The notes below the pieces were generated by a model. The model had not been told where the DNA came from. It saw only the letters and a list, made by a program, of their open reading frames with translations, and did no database searches. From positions 1 to 64,000 of the forward strand of contig NZ_LZLY01000143.1 in assembly GCF_001673535.1 (NCBI RefSeq): a stretch of DNA of 64,000 nucleotides, written 5' to 3'. This DNA comes from Mycobacterium sp. 1081908.1 (GTDB lineage Bacteria > Actinomycetota > Actinomycetes > Mycobacteriales > Mycobacteriaceae). The position numbers were made by a program, and so were the translations under genes. Of this stretch, positions 51,369 to 59,699 are shown one piece after another. Each line of letters opens with the position of its first letter. Position 1 is the stretch's first letter.

Positions 51369-51962
51369 CTATTGCGTCACGGCACGGTTCTCGTAGGCCG
51401 CCGTCAGCCAGAACACGGCGCGCTCGATCCCCGGCATGATCTCGGTGACCTCGATCTCGCCCTGCGTAAAGCGCCCCAGGAACCCGAATACAACGCCCGT
51501 GAGGATCAGCTCGAGATCCTTCGCGTAATCCGAATCTACCTGGGCTGTAATCGATTTGGCGACCGGAAACACCGCGTCCACGCCGCGCTGAATCAATCTG
51601 TCGCCGCCCGGCCCCGATCGCGCACGGAAGTACGATCGCAGCATCGTGGGGTGCCGCTCCCACGGCTCGAAAATCGTCCGCATCACAGCCATCAGGTCGG
51701 AGTAAAGCGATTCGCCGCCCGCGCCCGTGGCCGGTGACGGCAGGTTCGCATAGCGATGGGTGTCCATCCACCAATCGAGCGCGGCGACGATGAGCTCGTC
51801 GCGCGTCGCGTAGCGCTTGTAGATCGTCGCGAGGGACACCCGCGCGCGCCTGGCCACTTCGCGGAGCTGCACGGCCTCGTAGCCCTGCGTGTCCAGCAGC
51901 TCGACCACGATCTCGATGATCGGATCCGGCGGGCCACCCCCTTCTGCAACCACGGTAACCAT
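51369..51962 (-). CDS. TetR-family repressor
   Basis: A 197-residue regulator. The helix-turn-helix is in QGYEAVQLREVARRARVSL and ATIYKRYATRDELIVAAL (about 22-58); a ligand-binding helical domain follows. The N-terminus and recognition helix resemble the KstR-type TetR group. ATG 51962 lies inside one of two identical-arm operators, so autorepression is likely. It is divergent from two SDR genes and probably controls them. Its ligand may be a CoA thioester or lipid alcohol (inference). Confidence 0.83.
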   Translation of the reverse strand: MVTVVAEGGGPPDPIIEIVVELLDTQGYEAVQLREVARRARVSLATIYKRYATRDELIVAALDWWMDTHRYANLPSPATGAGGESLYSDLMAVMRTIFEPWERHPTMLRSYFRARSGPGGDRLIQRGVDAVFPVAKSITAQVDSDYAKDLELILTGVVFGFLGRFTQGEIEVTEIMPGIERAVFWLTAAYENRAVTQ

Positions 51963-51968
51963 GTTACT
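51954..51968. promoter_or_regulatory. TetR operator site 1
   Basis: GGTAACCATGTTACT has perfect GTAAC-3-GTTAC arms over the tetR start codon. Its reverse complement matches site 2 in 13 of 15 positions. Confidence 0.7.
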
Positions 51969-51978
51969 GTATCGTCCG

Positions 51979-51993
51979 AGTAACGACGTTACC
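51979..51993. promoter_or_regulatory. TetR operator site 2
   Basis: AGTAACGACGTTACC repeats the GTAAC-3-GTTAC arms. Centres of the two sites are 25 bases apart. It lies 14 bases before the first SDR start, so a bound dimer would block that promoter. Confidence 0.7.
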
Positions 51994-52007
51994 GAAGGGC
52001 AGCAACT

Positions 52008-52838
52008 ATGGGCCAACTGGAAGGCAAGGTCGCCTTCATCACCGGGGTCGCGCGCGGCCAGGGCCGCAGCCACGCGATTCGCCTGGCGCGCGACGGAGCC
52101 AACATCGTGGGAATCGACATCTGCGAAGACATTCCCGCGAACGGCTACCCGATGGCCAGCCGCGGCGAGCTCGACGAGACGGTGGCCCTCGTCGAGGCCG
52201 AGGGCGCCAAGATGCTCGGGCTGGTGGCCGACGTCCGCGACTTCCATCAGGTCAAGTCGGCCGTGGACGCCGGCGTCGAGCAGTTCGGTCGCCTCGACAT
52301 CGTCCTGGCCAACGCGGGCATCGCCCCGATGGCGTTCCGCGAGCTGACCATCGAGGAGGAGCTGGAGCAGTGGAAGGCGGCGACCGGGGTCAACCTCGAC
52401 GGCGCGTATCACACCGCGTGGGCGGCGATTCCGCACCTGCTCGCCGGTAACCGCGGCGGGGCGATCATCTTCACCAGCTCGACGGCGGGGCTGAAGGGTT
52501 TCGGCGGCCTGCAGGGCGGCGGCCTGGGTTACGCGGCGTCCAAGCACGGCATCGTCGGGCTGATGCGGGCACTCGCCAATGCGCTTGCGCCGCTGAACAT
52601 TCGGGTCAACACCGTGCACCCGACGGCGGTCAACACCATGATGGCGGTCAACCCCGCCATGACCGAATTCCTGGAGAACTATCCCGACGGCGGCCCGCAC
52701 CTGCAGAACCCGATGCCGGTCGGCCTGCTGGAGCCCGAGGACATCAGCGCCGCCATCGCCTACCTGGTCTCCGACGCCGCCAAGTACGTCACCGGGGTGA
52801 CGTTCCCCGTCGACGCCGGCTTCTGCAACAAACTATGA
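52008..52838 (+). CDS. Mycofactocin-type SDR (first)
   Basis: A 276-residue SDR with VAFITGVARGQGRSHAIRLA, the mycofactocin-coupled signature, plus an insertion typical of that group (DICEDIPANGYPMASRGELDE split). It has NAGIAPM, TSSTAGLKGF and YAASKHG. Such enzymes hold NAD tightly and pass electrons to mycofactocin instead of exchanging it. It opens the operon, with a TetR operator just upstream. Substrate probably an alcohol. Confidence 0.87.
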   Translation: MGQLEGKVAFITGVARGQGRSHAIRLARDGANIVGIDICEDIPANGYPMASRGELDETVALVEAEGAKMLGLVADVRDFHQVKSAVDAGVEQFGRLDIVLANAGIAPMAFRELTIEEELEQWKAATGVNLDGAYHTAWAAIPHLLAGNRGGAIIFTSSTAGLKGFGGLQGGGLGYAASKHGIVGLMRALANALAPLNIRVNTVHPTAVNTMMAVNPAMTEFLENYPDGGPHLQNPMPVGLLEPEDISAAIAYLVSDAAKYVTGVTFPVDAGFCNKL

Positions 52839-53644
52839 GTGCCACGGGGCGAGTCGCCGGCAAGCGGGTGCTGATAACCGGCGCAGCGCGGGGAATGGGC
52901 CGCAGCCACGCCGTGCGGCTGGCCGAGGAGGGGGCCGACCTGATCCTGGTCGACATCTGCGCCTCGCTGCCGGAGATCGAGTATCCCCTCGCCTCCCGCG
53001 CGGATCTGGAGGAGACCGCGCGGCTGGTCGAAAAGCAGGACCGGCGCGCGGTCCTGCGCGTGGTGGACATCCGCGACGCGGCGGCCCTGGCCTCGGCGGT
53101 CGACGACGGCGTCGCCGAGCTCGGCCGGCTGGACGCCGCCGTGGCCAACGCCGGGGTGCTGACCGTCGGCACCTGGGACACCACGACGTCGGAGCAGTGG
53201 CGCACCGTCGTCGACGTCAATCTCATCGGCACCTGGAACACCTGCGCCGCCGCGCTCCCCCACCTCGTCGGCCAGGGCGGCAGCCTGATCCTCGTCAGTT
53301 CATCGGCCGGGCTGAAGGGCACCCCTCTGCACCTTCCGTACACGGCGTCCAAACACGGCGTCGTCGGGTTGAGCCGCGCGCTGGCCAATGAGCTTGCCGC
53401 ACAGAGCGTCCGCGTCAACACCGTGCACCCCACCGGCGTGGAGACGGGGATGCGCCCGGATTCGATGCACGCGCTCCTCGCCGAACAGCGACCCGACTTG
53501 GTCCCGATCTTCCTCAACGCCCTGCCCACCCTGATGGCCGAACCGATCGACATCAGCAACGCGGTGCTGTTTTTGGTGTCCGACGAGTCCCGGTTCGTCA
53601 CCGGACTGGAGTTCAAGGTGGACGCCGGCGTCACGCTGCGCTAG
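52835..53644 (+). CDS. Mycofactocin-type SDR (second)
   Basis: A 269-residue paralogue: VLITGAARGMGRSHAVRLAEEG, DICASLPEIEYPLAS, VANAGVLTVG, SSSAGLKGTP and YTASKHG. Start overlaps the first SDR stop (ATGA). The two may act on successive or enantiomeric alcohols or form one mixed complex. Same mycofactocin signature as the first. Confidence 0.87.
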   Translation: MSATGRVAGKRVLITGAARGMGRSHAVRLAEEGADLILVDICASLPEIEYPLASRADLEETARLVEKQDRRAVLRVVDIRDAAALASAVDDGVAELGRLDAAVANAGVLTVGTWDTTTSEQWRTVVDVNLIGTWNTCAAALPHLVGQGGSLILVSSSAGLKGTPLHLPYTASKHGVVGLSRALANELAAQSVRVNTVHPTGVETGMRPDSMHALLAEQRPDLVPIFLNALPTLMAEPIDISNAVLFLVSDESRFVTGLEFKVDAGVTLR

Positions 53645-53676
53645 GCGGTCACACCCCAACGCGGAGAGCAGGTTTC

Positions 53677-54474
53677 ATGACAGAACGTTCACAGCGGGGG
53701 CTGCGTCAGTTCGCCGATGTGATGACGGTGCCCGCGCCGGAGGATCCGACCCCGACGACCCGGATCCTGATCGAGTTCGTCTTCGCCGAAGTCTGGTCGC
53801 GGCCGACCTTGAGCCGCAGGGACCGGCGATTCGTCACGCTGCCCTGCGTCGCGGCCGCCGACGCCGAAGGGCCCCTGCAGGACCACGTGTACGCGGCGTT
53901 GAACAGCGGCGACCTGACCATCACCGAGATGCGCGAAACTGTGCTGCATTTCGCGGTATACGCCGGGTGGCCCAAGGCGTCCCGGTTCAACATGGCCGTC
54001 GACGCGCAGTGGGAGCGGATCCATCGCGAGCGCGGCCTGGCGGTGCCGCCGCCCGAGCCGCTGCTACCGCTGGTCACGCCGAGCGATCCGGAGAGCCGGC
54101 TGGCGAGCGGGGAGGAATGCTTCAAGGCGGTCAATTGCATTCCGTTCGTGCCGATTCGGGACAACCCCTACTCCGGTGCGGGGATTTTGAACTTCGTGTT
54201 CGGTGAGATGTGGCTGCGGCCGGGACTGGGAATGAAGGAGCGGCGCCTGGTGACGGTCGCCTGTGTGGCCATCCAGGACGCGCCCATCCCGATACTGAGC
54301 CACGTCTACGCCGCGCTCAAGAGCCGCGACGTCTCCTTCGACGAGATGGACGAACTGGCCCTGCATTTCGCCGCCTACTACGGCTGGCCGAAGGCCGCCC
54401 ACCTGAGCCAGGTGATCGGCGAGCAGAAGCAGCGCGTCTCGGCCGAATGGCACGCGGAAGCCACCGCGACGTGA
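53677..54474 (+). CDS. Double carboxymuconolactone decarboxylase-like protein
   Basis: A 265-residue all-helical protein with two similar halves. The first has FVFAEVWSRPTLSRRDRRF, DHVYAALNSGDLT and LHFAVYAGWPKA; the second has FVFGEMWLRPGLGMKERRL, SHVYAALKSRDVS and LHFAAYYGWPKA. This is an internal duplication of the CMD/AhpD fold without a CxxC peroxidase site, so decarboxylation or isomerisation is more likely than peroxide reduction. Loosely joined to the SDR pair (32 bases) and overlapping the next gene by GTGA. Confidence 0.82.
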   Translation: MTERSQRGLRQFADVMTVPAPEDPTPTTRILIEFVFAEVWSRPTLSRRDRRFVTLPCVAAADAEGPLQDHVYAALNSGDLTITEMRETVLHFAVYAGWPKASRFNMAVDAQWERIHRERGLAVPPPEPLLPLVTPSDPESRLASGEECFKAVNCIPFVPIRDNPYSGAGILNFVFGEMWLRPGLGMKERRLVTVACVAIQDAPIPILSHVYAALKSRDVSFDEMDELALHFAAYYGWPKAAHLSQVIGEQKQRVSAEWHAEATAT

Positions 54475-55919
54475 ACTCGCCGCTGTCCGGGGGGCTGTTG
54501 ATCGCCGGCGACCGCGTCACCCGGTCTTCCGGCGGCGCCCACCAGCACATCTACCCCGCCACCGGCCAACCCAACGCGAGCGTGCAACTGGCGGGGACCG
54601 CCGAGATCGACGACGCCGTCGCCTCGGGCTGGCGGGCCCATCGAGAATGGATGTCGCTCACCGCCGATCGCCGGCGGGAGAAGTTGATCGATCTGGCCGA
54701 CGCCGTGCATGACGACCTCGACGAGCTGGCCCGGCTCAACGTGCACGACTACGCCGTCCCGATCTCGCTGGCCGGCAACGCGATTCTGCTCGAAAGATTT
54801 CTGCGCCACTTCGCGGGCTACGTCGACAAACCGCACGGCATCAGTACGCCGGTGGCCGAATCGTTCGACGTCAACCTCGTCGAACGCGAGCCCTACGGCG
54901 TCGTCGGCGTCATCACCCCGTGGAACGGCGCACTGGTGGTGATCGCGTCATGCGTCGCCCCGGCGTTGGCGGCGGGCAACGCCGTCGTGCTCAAGCCGTC
55001 GGAGGTGGCGCCGTTCGCCGCGCTGCGGTTCGGCGAGTTGTGCATCGCGGCCGGCCTCCCGGCCGGGCTCGTCAACGTGGTGCCCGCCGGACCCGAGGGC
55101 GGCGACGCCCTGGTCCGGCACCCGGGCATCCGCAAGGTGCACTTCACCGGCGGCGCCGCGACCGCCCGCAAGGTCCTCGTGGCGGCGGCGGCGAACCTGA
55201 CGCCGGTGGTCGCCGAGCTCGGCGGCAAGTCGGCGATGATCGTCTTCGACGACGCCGACCTCGACGCGGCGGCCATGCTGTCGGCGCACCAGGGCCCGCT
55301 GATCCAGTCGGGACAGAGCTGCGCCTGCGCGAGCCGGGTCCTGGTGCACGAATCCGTCTACGACGCGTTCGCCGAGCGGCTCGTCGGCGTCGTCAAAAAC
55401 GCCAAGGCGGGCGACCCGCTGGACCCCGGCGTGGTGTTCGGGCCCGTCATCAGCCGCGCCGCCGCCGATCGCATCATCGCCGAGATCGACGACGCGGTGG
55501 CCAGCAAGGCGGGTGAATTGCTCACCGGCGGAAGCAGATTGAGCGGTGAGCTGGCGGCGGGGTACTACATCGAGCCGACGGTCTTCGGCGGCGTGGACAA
55601 CGCGTCCCCGCTGGCCCAAACGGAGACCTTCGGCCCGGTCGTGTCCCTGATGAAGTTCAGCAGCGAGGCAGAAGCGGTGCGCATCGCCAACGACACGCCA
55701 TACGGTTTGAACGCCTTCGTCCAGACGCGCGACCTCACCCGCGCGCATCGGATGGCCCGCCGGCTCGAGGCGGGCTCGGTGTGGATCAACACGTTCAGCG
55801 ATATCTCGCCGCAGGGACCGTACGGCGGTTTCAAACAAAGCGGCTTCGGCCGCACCGGCGGCGTGGACGGCCTCTACGAATTCCTGCAACCCAAGAACAT
55901 TCGAATCGGAATGGGCTGA
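54471..55919 (+). CDS. Aldehyde dehydrogenase
   Basis: NAD-dependent aldehyde dehydrogenase of 482 residues. Key motifs: GVITPWNGAL for the cofactor, base Glu249 in AELGGKS, nucleophile region SGQSCACAS with Cys284 (Cys286 also near) and the late PYGGFKQSGFGRTGG. GTG 54471 overlaps the CMD-like stop. It would oxidise the aldehyde produced by the mycofactocin SDRs; that flow is inference from order. Confidence 0.9.
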   Translation: MNSPLSGGLLIAGDRVTRSSGGAHQHIYPATGQPNASVQLAGTAEIDDAVASGWRAHREWMSLTADRRREKLIDLADAVHDDLDELARLNVHDYAVPISLAGNAILLERFLRHFAGYVDKPHGISTPVAESFDVNLVEREPYGVVGVITPWNGALVVIASCVAPALAAGNAVVLKPSEVAPFAALRFGELCIAAGLPAGLVNVVPAGPEGGDALVRHPGIRKVHFTGGAATARKVLVAAAANLTPVVAELGGKSAMIVFDDADLDAAAMLSAHQGPLIQSGQSCACASRVLVHESVYDAFAERLVGVVKNAKAGDPLDPGVVFGPVISRAAADRIIAEIDDAVASKAGELLTGGSRLSGELAAGYYIEPTVFGGVDNASPLAQTETFGPVVSLMKFSSEAEAVRIANDTPYGLNAFVQTRDLTRAHRMARRLEAGSVWINTFSDISPQGPYGGFKQSGFGRTGGVDGLYEFLQPKNIRIGMG

Positions 55920-55925
55920 AGCGTT

Positions 55926-55931
55926 TAGAGT
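55926..55931 (+). promoter_or_regulatory. -10 box retained before truncated monooxygenase
   Basis: TAGAGT ends 6 bases before ATG 55938. The broken gene has kept a possible leaderless promoter. Confidence 0.35.
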
Positions 55932-55937
55932 TCGAGG

Positions 55938-56261
55938 ATGGCCGGAAACGTGGCGGTGATCGGGGCGGGACCGGGCGGGCTCGTCGCCGCGCGCTGGCTG
56001 GCATCGCAGGGTTTCGAGCCGACCATCTTCGAGCGGTCGTCCATGCCCGGCGGGCAGTGGGCGGGGCTGGACGGCCGAAGCGGCGTGTGGCCAAGCATGC
56101 GTACGAACAGCAGCCGCGTCCTGACGGCCTTCAGCGACCTCGAGCACGAGACCGACCTCGTCTACCCGTCCAACCGCGACAATTTCCACTATTGCGTCGC
56201 TACACGTTCGCTGACCGAGCGGGAGCGCAAGCATTTGTCACTGCTGCAAACGGCCGGCTAG
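55938..56261 (+). pseudogene. Truncated flavin-containing monooxygenase
   Basis: The first 85 residues are the N-terminus of an FMO: GAGPGGLVAARWLASQGF for FAD, SSMPGGQWAG and WPSMRTNSSRVLTAFSDLEHE, then VYPSNRD. After about residue 88 the frame loses similarity and stops at 107, while a full FMO has over 400 residues. A second frame just beyond reads LLRRYTFADR, like the next FMO segment, pointing to a frameshift, and the convergent LLM gene begins at once, so the rest of the gene has been deleted. It ends the mycofactocin-SDR operon, where an intact monooxygenase would be expected. Confidence 0.75.
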
Positions 56262-56269
56262 ATCAACGT

Positions 56270-57097
56270 TTACGCCAGTCGCGCGAACTCGGCACGCAGC
56301 TCGTCCAAACGACGCAGCGTCTCGTCGCGAGGCTCCGTCGGTAGCTCGATCAAAACGTGCTCCACGCCCAGCGGCGGGTAGCCCTCCAGCGCCTCCGCCG
56401 TGTGCTCGCCCATGTGGATGTTGATCACCGGCACGTCGGGGCCGGCGGTGTCGCGCAGTTTGCCGAGCTGACCCGACAGGGCATCCGGCGATGGGCTCAT
56501 CGCGAGCCAACCGGCATTCAGCCGGGCGATGCGGTTGAAAGCCCCCGGCCCGCCGCCCACGTACAGCGGCGGATGCGGCTTCGTCACCGGCTTGGGCCAA
56601 CTGTAGATCGGATCGAAGTTCACGAATTCGCCGTGGAATTCGGCCTTTTCCTGCGTCCAGATCTCAATCATCGCGTCCAGCCGCTCGTCCACCGTCCGGC
56701 CCCGTACCGCCGGATCGACGCCGTGGTTGGCGATCTCTTCGCGCAGCCAACCCACACCCACACCGAAGCGGAATCGCCCACGCGACACCAGATCAAGCGA
56801 GACGACCTCCTTGGCCGTCAGGATCGGATCGCGCTGCGGAACCAACGCGATTCCCGTGCCCACGACAAGTTCCTGGGTCGCGACCGCCGCCGCCGTCAAC
56901 GCCACGAACGGATCCAGCGTCCGGTAGTACTTCCGCGGAATCGGGCCACCCATCGGGTATGGCGTCTTGGCGTCGACCGGGATGTGCGAGTGCTCGGCCA
57001 GGAACAGGGCGGCAAACCCGCGCTCCTCGAGCGCCTGGCCCAGCTCGACCGGGCCGATTCCTTCGTCGGTAACGAATGTCAGGACGCCGATGCGCAT
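56270..57097 (-). CDS. LLM-class F420-dependent oxidoreductase
   Basis: A 275-residue luciferase-like enzyme of the TIGR03619 type. It has RIGVLTFVTDEGIGPVELG, FLAEHSHIPVD, VVGTGIALVPQRDPILTAKE, GVGVGWLREEIANHG and PPLYVGGGPGAFNRI. ATG 57097 is preferred; its upstream GGAG comes from the end of the preceding gene. The DUF4267-like gene stop lies three bases before, so the two are coupled. Confidence 0.85.
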   Translation of the reverse strand: MRIGVLTFVTDEGIGPVELGQALEERGFAALFLAEHSHIPVDAKTPYPMGGPIPRKYYRTLDPFVALTAAAVATQELVVGTGIALVPQRDPILTAKEVVSLDLVSRGRFRFGVGVGWLREEIANHGVDPAVRGRTVDERLDAMIEIWTQEKAEFHGEFVNFDPIYSWPKPVTKPHPPLYVGGGPGAFNRIARLNAGWLAMSPSPDALSGQLGKLRDTAGPDVPVINIHMGEHTAEALEGYPPLGVEHVLIELPTEPRDETLRRLDELRAEFARLA

Positions 57098-57099
57098 GG

Positions 57100-57489
57100 T
57101 CACTCCGTTTTCTCCCCACCCGGGGCCCGTCGAGTCGCGCCCCAAAGCCCAACGCCGATACCGACGGCGGCGCCCCCGAGCCCGATAAGCCGCTGCGACG
57201 GCTTCAGTTCATCATGCACACTCATCCCGCCGAGCAGGTCAGCCGCATCGGCGCCGCCGGAGGCAAGAAACCAGCCGCGGGTGCCCTTGCCGCGCAGCGC
57301 CGCCGCGGCGAGCAGCCCGCCGATCAACGCATCGCGATAGCCCATGGAACGCAGCAGCAGTCGCGCCGTCGGCGTCGGCTCCTCCGGATCGCCCCACAAC
57401 CGGTTCGCCCGGAGCGGGTCGACGAGGAAGGAGATGCCCGACGCCAGTCGAATGCTGCCCGCGACAAGCGCGGCCCGGTCGATTGCCAT
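57100..57489 (-). CDS. Small membrane protein, DUF4267-like
   Basis: A 129-residue protein with three or four hydrophobic helices and the motif SIRLASGISFLVDPLRANRLWG, GYRDALIGGLLAAAAL, ASGGADAADLLGG. This is the DUF4267-like pattern of small actinobacterial membrane proteins, function unknown. It starts the two-gene operon with the LLM oxidoreductase. Confidence 0.65.
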   Translation of the reverse strand: MAIDRAALVAGSIRLASGISFLVDPLRANRLWGDPEEPTPTARLLLRSMGYRDALIGGLLAAAALRGKGTRGWFLASGGADAADLLGGMSVHDELKPSQRLIGLGGAAVGIGVGLWGATRRAPGGEKTE

Positions 57490-57883
57490 GGCCCGCAGCC
57501 TAGAGCCAATCGCGTGGGTTCACGAGTATGAGGGTTTGGCGGCCAGTGAACTAGGGTTCACTGAAATCGTCGTTTTCAAGTAGATTTTTTGGCCTGAGCG
57601 ACGCGCGAAAAAGTTGCGGTACGGGGGCAGATGTCAGCAAACCCGTTCGCACGAAACGCAATTGCCTTATCCCTGTTAACAACACGCGAGTGGCCCCGCC
57701 AAAACCGCCGAGACCAGCCACAAGTCCACTAACACGATTTCAAGCGAAACAATTGTGCATTCGTCTAATAGTGGTCGTGGCCAACATTTCCCTGGCGATC
57801 GCGCTCACGTTATGCAAACTCACCGGAAACAGGGACCCCGAAAGCAGTGTGGGCGGACGATCAGCAGATTATTTTTACTACCT
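57490..57883. promoter_or_regulatory. AT-rich regulatory region upstream of first tandem TetR
   Basis: Nearly 400 bases without a gene and less GC-rich than its surroundings. It holds AGTGAAC-TAGG-GTTCACT (57545-57562), a perfect 7-4-7 palindrome, and overlapping TGAAATCGTCGTTTTCA (57562-57578). A TATTTT box (57870-57875) ends 8 bases before ATG 57884. No conserved small ORF or RNA gene was recognised. Confidence 0.55.
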
Positions 57884-58576
57884 ATGACGGGACAGGGGGA
57901 TCCGCGAGCGCGTCCGCAGCCGTACGCCAGCCACACGGTCACGCCACGACGCAAGAAGCTTGCGCCCGACCCCGACGTGCGCCGCGCGATTGTGGACGCC
58001 GCCTCGAAATCGGTTCGGGAGCAGGGGGTTCGGGGGCTCAGCGTCGCCACCGTGCTGGAGCGCGCGCAGCTGAGCACCCGCGCCTTCTACCGGCATTTTG
58101 AGTCCAAGGACCAATTGGTTGCCGCGGTCTTTCTGGAGATGACACGCAGTGAGGTGACGCGGCTGCGGGACAAGATGTCGGAAGCCACCGACCCGATCGA
58201 GGCGGTCGCCGCGTGGATCGACGGCCGGCTCGACCTCGCGTTCGACGAGGACATCCGGGCGGAGCTGCGGCAGGTGTCGCTGGAGGCCCAATCGAAAGCG
58301 TTCTCCACTCCCGAGATGGTCACGCCCGCGTATGGCGCCATCCTCGAGCCGCTCGTCGAGCAGCTCCAGCGGGGCCTGGAACTCGGCGTGTTCAAGGACA
58401 TCGTCCCCGCGGTCGCGGCCAAGTCGATACATGGCGTCGTGTGGGCCGGTACCCAGCGGCAGTGGGCGACGCACCATTGGGACCGCGACGACGTCCGCGA
58501 CCGCGCGGTGCGGTTCTGCCTGCGTGGGCTGGGCGTGGCGCCACACACGATCGAACAAGTTACGGCCGCGAGTTAG
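57884..58576 (+). CDS. TetR-family regulator, first of tandem pair
   Basis: A 230-residue regulator with helix-turn-helix VREQGVRGLSVATVLERAQLSTRAFYRHFESKDQLV (about 51-86; split by a turn). The C-terminal domain (AFSTPEMVTPAYGAILEPLVEQL, HGVVWAGTQRQWATHHW) is shared with the next gene. ATG 57884 is chosen; the frame remains open upstream without family support. Its first 30 residues form a basic extension absent from the paralogue. Confidence 0.82.
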   Translation: MTGQGDPRARPQPYASHTVTPRRKKLAPDPDVRRAIVDAASKSVREQGVRGLSVATVLERAQLSTRAFYRHFESKDQLVAAVFLEMTRSEVTRLRDKMSEATDPIEAVAAWIDGRLDLAFDEDIRAELRQVSLEAQSKAFSTPEMVTPAYGAILEPLVEQLQRGLELGVFKDIVPAVAAKSIHGVVWAGTQRQWATHHWDRDDVRDRAVRFCLRGLGVAPHTIEQVTAAS

Positions 58577-58587
58577 GTAGCGCGAAG

Positions 58588-58605
58588 TGAAATCGATAGT
58601 TTTCA
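58588..58605. promoter_or_regulatory. Operator-like repeat before second TetR gene
   Basis: TGAAATCGATAGTTTTCA differs from the 57562 element only by one inserted base and one substitution. With one more base each side it gives GTGAAA/TTTCAC arms. It lies 96 bases before the second tetR start, so one TetR type may control both genes. Confidence 0.55.
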
Positions 58606-58700
58606 CCGTGCCTGAAATTGAAGGTTTCCGGCAGCGGTTCGGCGGGGTACCTAGGCACCTATGAAACGTCTGTATAACCGGACCTCCCTGGTCTGACCCG

Positions 58701-59363
58701 ATGACCAGCTCATTAGCGCAACGACGTAACAAGCTCGCCCCCGATCCCGACGTGCGGTGCGCCATCTTGGACGCCGCCTCCAAGTCCATGCACGACCACG
58801 GGGTTCGGGGACTCAGTGTCGCTGCCGTGCTGGAACGCGCGCAGCTCAGCACCCGCGCCTTCTACCGCCACTTCGACTCCAAGGATCAGCTGGTCGCGGC
58901 GGTCTTTGTCGAGCTGGCCCGCATCGAGACCCAGCGGTTGAGGAGCAAGATGGCGCACACGGCCAACCCGGTCGAAGCGGTGGTCGCCTGGGTCGACGGG
59001 CGCCTCGAGCTCGCATTCGGCGAGAACGGCGAGTCCGATGCGCGACGCCTCTCTCTGGAGGCTCATTCGAAAGCGTTCTCCTCCCCGGAGATGGCCGCGC
59101 CCGCATACGGCGCGATACTCGAGCCGCTTATCGAGCAGCTCGAGCGCGGCCTCGAACTCGGAATGTTCGAGGACATCGTTCCGTCGACCGCCGCGAAATC
59201 GATCCACGGCGTCGTGTGGGCGGGCACCCAGCGGCAGTGGGCAACGCATCGGTGGGACCGCGCCGTGGTTCGCGAACGCGCGCTGCGGTTCTGCCTGCGC
59301 GGCCTGGGCGTTGCGCCCCAGACGATCGAACGGATCACCGCCGGCGAAGCGCCCGCGGGTTAG
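58701..59363 (+). CDS. TetR-family regulator, second of tandem pair
   Basis: A 220-residue paralogue of the preceding gene, clearly similar from RRNKLAPDPDVR to the end (SLEAHSKAFSSPEM, AYGAILEPLIEQLERGLELGMF, HGVVWAGTQRQWATHRWDR). The pair arose by tandem duplication. The DNA-binding helices are almost identical (LERAQLSTRAFYRHFDSKDQLV), so both may bind the same motif. A short ORF MKRLYNRTSLV (58661-58696) ends four bases before the ATG. Confidence 0.82.
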   Translation: MTSSLAQRRNKLAPDPDVRCAILDAASKSMHDHGVRGLSVAAVLERAQLSTRAFYRHFDSKDQLVAAVFVELARIETQRLRSKMAHTANPVEAVVAWVDGRLELAFGENGESDARRLSLEAHSKAFSSPEMAAPAYGAILEPLIEQLERGLELGMFEDIVPSTAAKSIHGVVWAGTQRQWATHRWDRAVVRERALRFCLRGLGVAPQTIERITAGEAPAG

Positions 59364-59654
59364 TTACCTGGCCGGGCAGGCATCGGCGATTTGGATTGAA
59401 GCCGGCCACAGCGCCGCCGTCAGGCCGAAGGCCGCCACGTCGGAGGCCGTCGGGAACACGTTTTCCAGTCGCGCCTGAATCCGCTGCGTCGCCTCGGTGT
59501 GCGCGAGCGCCCAGACGAAGCCGATGGACAGGTACGGGATCGCGAGCCACAGCGCGACCTCGAGCAGCGCCCCGACGCTGACCTCGTACTGCAGCGCGCG
59601 CCGAAGCAAATCCATCGCGCGCTCGATTCGGCCGCCGTCCGGCTCGACTGACAT
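59364..59654 (-). CDS. Small membrane protein (96 aa)
   Basis: A 96-residue protein with two hydrophobic segments (about 30-50 LLEVALWLAIPYLSIGFVWAL and 70-88 VAAFGLTAALWPASIQIA). I do not recognise a family. ATG 59654 is chosen over the longer frame to 59774, which would run into the divergent DUF732 gene. Its stop abuts the second TetR stop. Confidence 0.55.
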   Translation of the reverse strand: MSVEPDGGRIERAMDLLRRALQYEVSVGALLEVALWLAIPYLSIGFVWALAHTEATQRIQARLENVFPTASDVAAFGLTAALWPASIQIADACPAR

Positions 59655-59686
59655 ACGTGAGGTTCTCACAATCGCTCGGCGATGGC

Positions 59687-59692
59687 TACGAT
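59687..59692 (+). promoter_or_regulatory. -10 box for leaderless DUF732 gene
   Basis: TACGAT ends 7 bases before ATG 59700. This supports the third of three nearby in-frame ATG codons as the start. Confidence 0.5.
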
Positions 59693-59699
59693 GGCCGTC

